Assembly: GCA_037444005.1 (NCBI GenBank) | Contig: JBBING010000070.1 | Coordinates: 1 to 12,056, forward strand | Length of the DNA stretch: 12,056 nucleotides | Direction: 5' to 3' | DNA from: DATLZC01 sp037444005 | GTDB lineage: Bacteria > Chloroflexota > Dehalococcoidia > DSTF01 > JACRBR01 | Shown: in pieces, positions 6,619 through 12,056 of the stretch | Numbering within the stretch: the first letter of the stretch is position 1 | Layout: each line of letters opens with the position of its first letter | Translations under genes and position numbers: made by a program | The notes under the pieces: model-generated | What the model saw: the letters and a program-made list of their open reading frames with translations, nothing else | Told to the model about the DNA's origin: nothing | Databases searched by the model: none

Positions 6619-7037
6619 CCGGCCTCGCCCGGCGCGGGCGTCTCGGGAGGCGCCTCGGTGCGTCTGCGGGCGACGCGGCGCAGCATGCGCATCCATCGCT
6701 GCTGGCGCTGCGGCACGGTGGCGGCCCGCTCGATCTCCTCGGGCGTGAGCTCTTCGAGAATCCGCTCCGGCGTCTGGCCGCGTCGCATCCGGCGAGCGAT
6801 GGCGATGCCCGCGAGGACGGTGGCCACGGAGGAGACGACCACGGCGGCGCCCGCGTAGGTCTTGTACTTTCCGGAGAGCTCGGGGAACTTCTTCACGACG
6901 CGGTGAGCGAGGTCGAGCGCCTCCTTGGTGGCGCTGTCGAGGACTTCGCCGCCGACTGCGCCCTCCCAGGCGTCGTCGGTGTCCTCTTCCTCGCGGCGCT
7001 TGGCCAGCTCGGCCAGTCGGTCTTCGAGTTTCGCCAT
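6615..7037 (-). CDS. Small single-pass membrane protein of unknown function
   Basis: A 140-residue protein that I do not recognise. It has a charged N-terminal helix (KLEDRLAELAKRREEEDTDD), a middle region (VLDSATKEALDLAHRVVKKF), one likely membrane segment at about 61-81 (YAGAAVVVSSVATVLAGIAIA) and a strongly basic stretch after it (ARRMRRGQ). The C-terminal part has LTPEEIERAATVPQRQQRWMRMLRRVARRR and a Pro/Glu-rich tail. The basic side after the helix suggests the C-terminus is cytoplasmic. AAGGAG sits upstream of the ATG. It lies 75 bp downstream of ribH on the same strand and overlaps the holin-family gene by four bases, so the two products probably work together in the membrane. A link to flavin metabolism is not shown. 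Confidence 0.75.
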   Translation of the reverse strand: MAKLEDRLAELAKRREEEDTDDAWEGAVGGEVLDSATKEALDLAHRVVKKFPELSGKYKTYAGAAVVVSSVATVLAGIAIARRMRRGQTPERILEELTPEEIERAATVPQRQQRWMRMLRRVARRRTEAPPETPAPGEAG

Positions 7038-7112
7038 GACGGGGCTCCTTCTGTGGACGTGGCGGCAGGGGCGAATGGCGCCCGCCGTCGGGCCTATGAT
7101 ACCTGAACCGCG

Positions 7113-7586
7113 CTACGTGGCGCGCAGGGCCCGGAGGGCGTTCACGGTTTCGATGGCGGTGACGACGGCGTCGTAGCCCTTGTTCCCCTTCTTGCCACCC
7201 GCGCGGGCCAGCGCCTGTTCGACCGTGTTGGTGGTGATCACGCCGAAGGCGCAAGGGACGCCGGTGTCGAGCGCGACGCGCTGGATGCCCGCCGCCGCCT
7301 GGCCCGCCACGTACTCGAAATGCGGTGTCTCACCTCTGATGACGGCGCCCAGGCAGACGACGGCGTCGTACCGCCCCGATGAGGCGAGCGCGCTGGCGAC
7401 GATGGGGAGTTCGAAGCAGCCGGGCGCCCAGACGACATCGAGCGCCTCCGGGGCCACGCCGTAGTCCGCGGCGGCTTCGCGGGCCCCCTCCAGCAGGCGA
7501 AACGTCACGAAATCGTTAAACCGGGAGACGGCGATGGCCAGCCGCAGGCCCGAGCCATCGCGCTGGCCGACGACTTCGCGACCCAT
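7113..7586 (-). CDS. ribH: 6,7-dimethyl-8-ribityllumazine synthase
   Basis: RibH condenses 3,4-dihydroxy-2-butanone 4-phosphate with the ribitylamino-pyrimidine to give lumazine, the penultimate step of riboflavin synthesis. The 157 residues match the family length. SRFN (21-24) and APGCFELP (54-61) form the substrate pocket; GAVIRGETPHFEYV (80-93) carries the catalytic His89; GVITTNTVEQALARAG and GNKGYDAV complete the C-terminal signature. The enzyme usually assembles as pentamers or 60-subunit shells. It follows ribBA with six bases between stop and ATG. A GGGGAG at the very end of ribBA can serve as its ribosome binding site, pointing to coupled translation in the rib operon. No unusual residues are seen in the active site. 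Confidence 0.97.
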   Translation of the reverse strand: MGREVVGQRDGSGLRLAIAVSRFNDFVTFRLLEGAREAAADYGVAPEALDVVWAPGCFELPIVASALASSGRYDAVVCLGAVIRGETPHFEYVAGQAAAGIQRVALDTGVPCAFGVITTNTVEQALARAGGKKGNKGYDAVVTAIETVNALRALRAT

Positions 7587-7592
7587 CTGCGG

Positions 7593-8840
7593 TTACAGGC
7601 TCCCCTCGCGCGCCGGCAGGATGTGCCCCAGCTTGCGGCGCTTCGTCTCCAGATAGCGCACGTTGTGCGCGTTGGGCTCGACGATCACCGGCACGCGCTC
7701 GACCATGCGCAGCCCGTGGCCTTCGAGCCCGGCGCGCTTCGCGGGATTGTTGGTCATGATGCGGATGTCGGTCAGGCCCAGGTCTCGCAGGATCTGCATA
7801 CCGATGCCGTAGTCGCGGCGGTCCGCCGGGAAGCCGAGGGCCACGTTCGCCTCGACGGTGTCTAGGCCCTGGTCCTGGAGGCCGTACGCCCGCAGCTTGT
7901 TGTGCAGGCCGATGCCCCGGCCCTCCTGCCGCATGTACACGATGACCCCCCGGCCCTCCTCGGCGATCTTTTTCATGCACGCGCGGAGCTGCTCCCCGCA
8001 GTCGCAGCGCATGCTCCCGAAGACGTCGCCGGTGACGCACGAGCTGTGGACTCGCACGAGCGGGGGGCTGTCCCCCGGGATGTCGCCCATCACCAGGGCG
8101 ATGTGCTCGTCGGGGTCGATGACGCTGCGGTAGGCGATGACCTTCCACTCGCCGTACGGGGTGGGCATGACGGTCTCGGTCACGCGGTGGACGAGCCGCT
8201 CGCGCTCCATGCGGTACCGGATGAGCTGGTTGACGCTGATGATGTTGATGCCGTGGCGGCGCGCGAACCGCTTGAGGTCGGGAAGGCGCGCCATCGTGCC
8301 GTCGGACTTCATGATTTCGCACAGCAGCCCCGCCGGGTACAGGCCGGCGAGCTTGCACAGGTCGATCACCGCCTCTGTCTGGCCCGCGCGGACCAGCACG
8401 CCGCCTTCTCGCGCTCGCAGGGGGAAGAGGTGCCCCGGCATGACGATGTCGTCCCGCGTGGTCTTGGGGTCGATGAGCACCTGGGCCGTCCGCGCCCGGT
8501 CGCTCGCCGAGATGCCCGTCGTGACGCCGACGCGCGCCTCGACGCCGACCGCGAACGGCGTACCGAAGTGGGAGGTGTTCCCGTTGGCGTCGACCATCAT
8601 GGGGATGCCGAGCTCGTCGAGGCGCTCGGCGGTCATGGGCATGCAGATGAGCCCGCGGCCGTACTTGGCCATGAAGTTCACGGCCTCGGGTGTGACGAAC
8701 TGCGCCGGGATGGTCAGGTCGCCTTCGTTCTCGCGGTCCTCGTCGTCGACGATGATGACGAACCGGCCGTTCCGGTAGTCCTCGATGGCCTGCTCGACGG
8801 TGGCCAGACCGCTGTCGCGGTCCTGACGCTTCCGGGCCAT
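7593..8840 (-). CDS. ribBA: Bifunctional DHBP synthase / GTP cyclohydrolase II
   Basis: A 415-residue fusion that makes both riboflavin precursors. The RibB half (about 10-210) forms dihydroxybutanone phosphate from ribulose 5-phosphate and shows DDEDRENEGD (32-41), GVTTGISASDRA (105-116) and MPGHLFP (134-140). The RibA half (about 215-405) opens GTP and shows zinc ligands C268, C279 and C281 in SSCVTGDVFGSMRCDCG, then RQEGRGIGL (304-312) and GLDTVEAN. The RibB motif usually read as GHTEA is GQTEA here (Gln154; codon CAG), at the position of the metal-binding His153 of E. coli RibB. The fused enzyme may thus have a weak or altered RibB activity, or this may be a lineage variant. ATG 8840 is chosen for the GGGGGAGG upstream; it starts one base after the ribE stop. 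Confidence 0.96.
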   Translation of the reverse strand: MARKRQDRDSGLATVEQAIEDYRNGRFVIIVDDEDRENEGDLTIPAQFVTPEAVNFMAKYGRGLICMPMTAERLDELGIPMMVDANGNTSHFGTPFAVGVEARVGVTTGISASDRARTAQVLIDPKTTRDDIVMPGHLFPLRAREGGVLVRAGQTEAVIDLCKLAGLYPAGLLCEIMKSDGTMARLPDLKRFARRHGINIISVNQLIRYRMERERLVHRVTETVMPTPYGEWKVIAYRSVIDPDEHIALVMGDIPGDSPPLVRVHSSCVTGDVFGSMRCDCGEQLRACMKKIAEEGRGVIVYMRQEGRGIGLHNKLRAYGLQDQGLDTVEANVALGFPADRRDYGIGMQILRDLGLTDIRIMTNNPAKRAGLEGHGLRMVERVPVIVEPNAHNVRYLETKRRKLGHILPAREGSL

Positions 8841-8841
8841 A

Positions 8842-9459
8842 TCACGAACCTCCCCCGGCGCCGGCCGCGGCCTGCGCCGCGAGCCGTTCGCCGAGCAACT
8901 GCTCCACATACCGCGCGATGATGTCGGTCTCCAGATTCACGGTCTCGCCGGGCCGCTTGCGCGCCAGGGTGGTGTGCTCCTGCGTGTACTGCACCAGCGA
9001 CACCGTGAAGCTGTGGTCGTCCCGGGCGGTGACGGTGAGGCTGATGCCGTCGACGGCGATGGGCCCCTTCACGATGACGTACCGCAGGATCTCCGGCGGC
9101 GCCTCGACGCGGACGAGGAGCGCGTCGCCCTCGGGCGCCACCGAGGCGATGCGCCCCATCGCCTCGACCACGCCGCGCACCAGATGCCCGCTCAGACGAG
9201 TGGAGGGCGTTACGGAACGCTCGAGGTTCACCGGGTCGCCCGGGCGGAGCTCGCCGAGGTTGCTTCGCCGCAGCGTCTCGGGCATGAGGTCGCAGCTGAA
9301 GCCCCGCTCATCGACGCTCGTCGCGGTGACATCGACGCCGTTGACGGCGACGCTGTCGCCGGGCCGCAGGTCGTCGAGGATGCGCCGCGCCCCGATGGTG
9401 AGCCGCGGCCCCTCGACGGCGAGCACCGCGCCGACTTCCTCGATGATGCCCGTGAACAT
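8842..9459 (-). CDS. ribE: Riboflavin synthase, alpha-type
   Basis: Riboflavin synthase dismutates two lumazine molecules into riboflavin and the pyrimidine that is recycled. The 205-residue protein starts MFTGIIEEVG, the conserved N-terminus, and has two lumazine-binding barrels (about 1-90 and 91-185). LMPETLRRSNLG (58-69) and KGPIAVDGISLTV (131-143) are the matching signatures of each half, followed by a C-terminal trimerisation helix. Two usual residues differ: NGVDVT has Asp43 where E. coli has Cys48 (NGCCLT), and GHLVRGVVE has Val97 where the second His of GHxxxGH is expected. Whether activity is affected is unknown. ATG 9459 is used rather than an in-frame upstream GTG/ATG because the family always begins at MFTGI. 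It is the first gene of the rib operon, divergent from tetR. Confidence 0.93.
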   Translation of the reverse strand: MFTGIIEEVGAVLAVEGPRLTIGARRILDDLRPGDSVAVNGVDVTATSVDERGFSCDLMPETLRRSNLGELRPGDPVNLERSVTPSTRLSGHLVRGVVEAMGRIASVAPEGDALLVRVEAPPEILRYVIVKGPIAVDGISLTVTARDDHSFTVSLVQYTQEHTTLARKRPGETVNLETDIIARYVEQLLGERLAAQAAAGAGGGS

Positions 9460-9539
9460 CCGTCCACCCCGCGTGGCGCCCGGACCCGGGCGGCTCGATG
9501 TCAGTATTCCACGGCTCACGCCGAGGCGACAGCGCGCGG

Positions 9540-9568
9540 TTGAGCGCGCGCTCTGGAATCGCTATTCT
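9540..9568 (+). promoter_or_regulatory. tetR promoter
   Basis: TTGAGC (9540-9545), a 17-bp spacer and TATTCT (9563-9568) form a good sigma70-like promoter. Transcription would start near 9575, inside the proposed operator, with a leader of only about 23 nt. The -10 overlaps the -10 of the opposing rib promoter. Confidence 0.6.
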
Positions 9569-9592
9569 AGAGCAAGCGTTCAATTTACGCAA
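9564..9592 (-). promoter_or_regulatory. Promoter of the ribE-ribBA-ribH operon
   Basis: On the minus strand, TTGCGT (9592-9587), a 17-bp spacer and TAGAAT (9569-9564) form a sigma70-like promoter. Transcription would begin near 9557, giving a leader of about 98 nt before ribE. The leader shows no FMN riboswitch sequence. The -10 shares five base pairs with the tetR -10, so the two promoters can hardly be occupied together. Confidence 0.55.
9568..9583. promoter_or_regulatory. Candidate TetR operator
   Basis: TAGAGCAAGCGTTCAA is an imperfect palindrome of the form TnGAnC-N4-GnTCnA, close in style to known TetR-family operators. It covers the tetR transcription start and lies inside the -35/-10 spacer of the rib promoter. 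A protein bound here would block both promoters. The matching half-site positions are 4 of 8, so this is a prediction only. Confidence 0.4.
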
Positions 9593-9597
9593 CGCCG

Positions 9598-10200
9598 ATG
9601 CCCAGACGCCGCCTCCTCTCCGACGACCAACTGCTCGACGCCGCCCTCGATGTCTTCGTGCGGAAGGGGTACCGCGCGACCACGATCCAAGACATCTGCC
9701 AGGCGGCTCGCTGCCACGTGGGGTCCATCTACCACCGCTTTCCGAATAAAGAGACGATGGCGGCGACCCTGTTCCTGACCGTGGCCCGCGACTTCGAGGC
9801 CGAGCTGAGCGAACGCATGGAGGAGGCGGACTCGACGGCGGCGATGGTCGAGGCGTACTTGGACGCGCTGTTCGCCTTCATGGAGGAGAGCCCGCGGGAG
9901 AGCCGCTATTACACGCTCTTCCGCCCCGAGGAGTTCGAAGACATGCCCGGCCTGCCGGAGACGTTGCGAACCGAGCTTCGGGAAGTGACGGAGCGACTCG
10001 CGACGGCGTGGCGAGAGCTAGCGCGACGGCTCGCCGCGGAATGCGACGGGGTGACGCCGGACCTGGTGCTGGCGGTGGTGCTGGACCCGGCGCTCGCCTA
10101 CGGGCGGCGCTGGCTGGAGGGGCAGGCCTCCGAACCGCCGTCGTCCTTCGCGCCGCGCCTGAAGCGCGCCACCCTGCGCGCCCTCGGCCTCGCCGCGTGA
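9598..10200 (+). CDS. TetR/AcrR-family transcriptional regulator
   Basis: A 200-residue protein with the typical N-terminal helix-turn-helix: LLDAALDVFVRKGYRATTIQDICQAARCHVGSIYHRFPNKETM (about 12-54), the family signature ending in YHRFPNKE. The C-terminal helical part (about 60-200) should form the ligand-binding and dimer domain. Its sequence is not diagnostic, so the ligand is unknown. It is the only plus-strand gene within a run of minus-strand riboflavin genes, divergent from ribE and convergent with ribD (25 bp between stops). The overlapping promoters and palindrome upstream suggest autoregulation and possible control of the rib operon. An alternative is that it controls distant genes, such as fatty-acid or efflux functions, and sits here by chance. 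No strong ribosome binding site is seen before the ATG. Confidence 0.93.
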   Translation: MPRRRLLSDDQLLDAALDVFVRKGYRATTIQDICQAARCHVGSIYHRFPNKETMAATLFLTVARDFEAELSERMEEADSTAAMVEAYLDALFAFMEESPRESRYYTLFRPEEFEDMPGLPETLRTELREVTERLATAWRELARRLAAECDGVTPDLVLAVVLDPALAYGRRWLEGQASEPPSSFAPRLKRATLRALGLAA

Positions 10201-10225
10201 AGTGGCCCCGGGCGAATCCTCGAGG

Positions 10226-11353
10226 CTACGCGCCTCCCGAGACGTAGCCCACCACGAGCACGTCGTCGTTCAGGCGCTCGATGGTCACGTCGCGCAGCCG
10301 CAGGGCGTCGGCCATGCGCTCGGCGCCGCGGCCGGCGACGGCGGCGTAGGGCCCTCCGCCGATGATCACCGGCGCGATAAACGCCGTCACCTTGTCGACG
10401 AGTCCGCGGTCGAAGAAGCTGCCCAGCAGCACGCCGCCACCCTCGACCAGCAGCGACAGCGCCTCGCGCCGGCCCAGCTCGTCGAGCAGCGCCTCGAGGT
10501 CGACGCGCCCGTCCTCCCTGGCAGGGAGCACCAGCGCCTCCGCCCCGCGCTCGGCGATGGCGGCCCGCCACGCCGGGGACGACGCCTCTGTCGTCGCGAT
10601 GATCGTGGGTCCGCCCGGCCCGAGCACCTTCGCGTCGAGCGGCGTCCTGCCGCGGCTGTCGGCGACGATGCGCACCGGCTGGCGCTCGGCGAGCCGTCCG
10701 CCGGGGCGCGCCGTGAGCTGAGGGTCGTCCAGGAGCACGTTGTTGATCCCGCACACGATCGCGTCCACCTTCGCGCGTTCCTCGTGAGCGCGGGCGCGCG
10801 CGGCCTCGCCTGCCACCCAGCGCGAATCCCCGCTCGTGGCCGCGATCTTGCCGTCTAGCGAGGCCGCGAACTTCGCGATCACGAACGGCCGCCCCGTCGT
10901 CCGGTGCTTCAGGTACGCCTCCAGGATGCGGGCCGACTCCTGCGCGCCGTCCCCCGACTCCACCGCGACGCCCGCCGCCGCGAGCATGGCGGCGCCGCGT
11001 CCCGCGGTGCGCGGGTCGGGATCGTCGATGCTGTACACCACGCGGGCGACACCGGCGTCGATGAGCGCCTGTGCGCAGGAGAGTCGCGGCTGGCCGTCGC
11101 GGGTGCGGTCGTGGCTGCACGGCTCGAGGGTGACGTACACGGTGGCGCCCCGGGCCAGCTCGCCTGCGCGCTGGAGGGCGACGATCTCGGCGTGGGGAGC
11201 GCCGGGGCCGAGATACGCCCCTTCGCCTACGATGTGCGGCCCCAGCGTCACGACGGCGCCGACGGCGGGGTTCGGGCTGGTCTTGCCGAGCACGGACCGC
11301 GCGAGGTCGAGGGCGCGGCGCATGTGCTCCGAGGGCTGCGACGCCGCGGTCAC
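10226..11353 (-). CDS. ribD: Bifunctional pyrimidine deaminase/reductase RibD
   Basis: RibD carries out the second and third steps from GTP: zinc-dependent deamination of the pyrimidine, then NADPH-dependent reduction of its ribosyl side chain. The 375 residues split into a deaminase (about 8-145) with TSPNPAVGAV, HAE (54-56, catalytic Glu56) and the Cys ligands C79 and C93, and a reductase (about 155-370) with KFAASLDGKIA, GINNVLLDDPQLTARPG and LLVEGGG. The loop between the two zinc cysteines has 13 residues rather than the usual eight (PCSHxGRTPPC), a five-residue insertion. The GTG start overlaps the dcd stop as GTGA, indicating translational coupling. It is separated from ribE by the opposite-strand tetR gene. 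The conserved catalytic residues argue that both activities are kept. Confidence 0.96.
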   Translation of the reverse strand: MTAASQPSEHMRRALDLARSVLGKTSPNPAVGAVVTLGPHIVGEGAYLGPGAPHAEIVALQRAGELARGATVYVTLEPCSHDRTRDGQPRLSCAQALIDAGVARVVYSIDDPDPRTAGRGAAMLAAAGVAVESGDGAQESARILEAYLKHRTTGRPFVIAKFAASLDGKIAATSGDSRWVAGEAARARAHEERAKVDAIVCGINNVLLDDPQLTARPGGRLAERQPVRIVADSRGRTPLDAKVLGPGGPTIIATTEASSPAWRAAIAERGAEALVLPAREDGRVDLEALLDELGRREALSLLVEGGGVLLGSFFDRGLVDKVTAFIAPVIIGGGPYAAVAGRGAERMADALRLRDVTIERLNDDVLVVGYVSGGA

Positions 11354-11931
11354 GGGCGGTCCCTCTCGCGCTCGAAGTTCAAGTGATACCGGCTCGGAGT
11401 CGGGCCGGTCTGCCCCTGATACTTGCTTCTGAGTTCTGGGCTCCCGTACGGCCGCTCCACGGGCGTCGACATGCGGAGGAACGAGAGCTGACCGATGCGC
11501 ATGCCGTAGTACAGGGCGATGGGGATCTTCGCGGAGTTCGAAAGCTCGAGGGTGAGCTTGCCGGTCCAGCCGGGGTCGACATATCCGGCGGTGGCGTGGA
11601 TGAGCAGGCCCAGGCGCCCGAGCGAGCTCTTGCCTTCCACCTGCGCGACGATATCGTCGGGCAGGGTGACCGTTTCCAGCGTGCTGCCCAACACGAACTC
11701 CCCCGGGTGGATGAAGAACGGCCGCTCGCTGTCGATGACGACCTCCTCCGTGAGGTCCTCCATCGGTTGGCGCACGTCGATGTACGGGTGATGCGTGACC
11801 CTGAAGACGCGAAAGACGCGGTCTAGGCGCACGTCCACGCTGGCCGGCTGAATGAGGTCGGGGTCGAAGGGCTCGATGCGGAGGCGTCCCTTCGCGATCT
11901 CCTCGCGGATGGAGCGGTCGCTCAGCACCAC
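11350..11931 (-). CDS. dcd: dCTP deaminase, probably the bifunctional dCTP deaminase/dUTPase type
   Basis: A 193-residue trimeric nucleotide enzyme that produces dUMP or dUTP from dCTP for thymidylate synthesis. It shows LSDRSIREEI, LIQPASVDVRLDRVFRVF, FIHPGEFVLGSTLE, EGKSSLGRLGLL, HATAGYVDPGWTGKLTLELSN (with the catalytic Glu in LELSN) and KYQGQTGPTPSR at the C-terminus. This pattern resembles the Mycobacterium tuberculosis DCD:DUT enzyme more than the E. coli monofunctional enzyme, so dUTP hydrolysis in the same active site is likely but inferred. GTG 11931 is chosen because TAGGAG lies seven bases upstream; the next codon is also GTG (11928). An ATG upstream in the same frame lacks a good binding site. 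It is the first gene of a dcd-ribD unit. Confidence 0.95.
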   Translation of the reverse strand: MVLSDRSIREEIAKGRLRIEPFDPDLIQPASVDVRLDRVFRVFRVTHHPYIDVRQPMEDLTEEVVIDSERPFFIHPGEFVLGSTLETVTLPDDIVAQVEGKSSLGRLGLLIHATAGYVDPGWTGKLTLELSNSAKIPIALYYGMRIGQLSFLRMSTPVERPYGSPELRSKYQGQTGPTPSRYHLNFERERDRP

Positions 11932-11959
11932 GGTGGGGCTCCTAGGCCGGTGTCGCGCC

Positions 11960-11988
11960 ATTCTAGCAGCCGCCCCGGCCATCCGGAA
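11960..11988 (-). promoter_or_regulatory. dcd-ribD promoter, extended -10
   Basis: On the minus strand, TGCTAGAAT (11968-11960) is an extended -10 element. At 17 bp upstream stands TTCCGG (11988-11983), a poor -35. Transcription would start near 11953, leaving about 22 nt before the GTG, too short for a riboswitch. Confidence 0.45.
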
Positions 11989-12017
11989 CCGACGGTTGAC
12001 CGCGTGTCTTGATCCGC

Positions 12018-12056
12018 GTTGGTGGGCGGGTTGCGAGGTTGGTGGCGAGATTGCGA
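12018..12056. repeat. Two imperfect tandem units at the window edge
   Basis: Two adjacent units of about 20 bp (12018-12037 and 12038-12056) both begin GTTGGTGG and end TTGCGA, with small differences between. The second is cut by the window end, so the array may continue. Nothing else is recognised in 11989-12056. Confidence 0.4.

Noticed and set aside
7902..8921. Plus-strand open frame of 339 codons opposite ribBA
   Set aside because: Antisense to conserved ribBA motifs and made of His/Asp/Arg-rich sequence without recognisable domains.
9460..9557. FMN riboswitch in the ribE leader
   Set aside because: The leader is too short for the usual aptamer of well over 100 nt, and its conserved sequence blocks are not visible.
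10098..11120. Second minus-strand open frame inside ribD
   Set aside because: Arg/Gly/His-rich reading of ribD in another frame; ribD motifs fix the true frame.
12018..12056. CRISPR repeats
   Set aside because: The units abut with no spacer between them and are shorter and less exact than CRISPR repeats.

Overview
The window is very GC-rich, with frequent GTG starts, strong GGAGG-type ribosome binding sites and 1-4 nt gene overlaps. It is bacterial chromosomal DNA. The Dcd resembles the actinobacterial bifunctional type, and the cluster also holds a fused RibBA, a free-standing EF-Tu/EF-1A domain II protein and a PF04020-type membrane protein. I lean towards a high-GC lineage such as Chloroflexota or a neighbouring uncultivated phylum, but no rRNA or other decisive marker is present, so this is tentative.

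Region 1 (1-1855, + strand): the 3' end of a phage-tail-like or injection-device-like cluster. It has a 5'-truncated beta-propeller/tail-tip-like protein, a hub-like protein and a small gpV/spike-like OB-fold protein. The first two meet at a GTGA overlap, but they may be one protein broken by a -1 frame change. Region 2 (1856-3052, + strand): ruvB behind its own extended -10 promoter. Region 3 (3056-5796, - strand): a PLP-dependent D-amino-acid enzyme of the DSD1/D-threonine aldolase family, followed by a 4-coumarate/acyl-CoA ligase-like enzyme. Region 4 (5928-6179, + strand): a small domain II-only elongation-factor-like protein.

Region 5 (6184-11931) is the main functional unit, riboflavin biosynthesis. 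On the - strand, dcd is translationally coupled to ribD. After an interruption by a + strand tetR gene, ribE, ribBA and ribH follow, then two genes for small membrane proteins, the second overlapping the first by 4 nt. RibBA supplies both early products (dihydroxybutanone phosphate and the pyrimidine from GTP), RibD processes the pyrimidine, RibH makes lumazine and RibE makes riboflavin, so only the intermediate phosphatase is not seen. No FMN riboswitch is visible. The 138-bp tetR-ribE gap instead carries two opposed sigma70-like promoters whose -10 boxes overlap, with an imperfect palindrome of TetR-operator type lying across them. This is the most interesting arrangement in the window: a possible local repressor controlling both itself and most of the riboflavin pathway.

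Several enzymes have changes at positions usually conserved in their families: Gln for His in the RibB half of RibBA, Asp and Val in RibE, a longer zinc loop in RibD, and Tyr for the metal-binding His in the DSD1-like enzyme. No tRNA, rRNA, CRISPR array or insertion sequence was found, and there is no gene-free stretch longer than about 160 bases.
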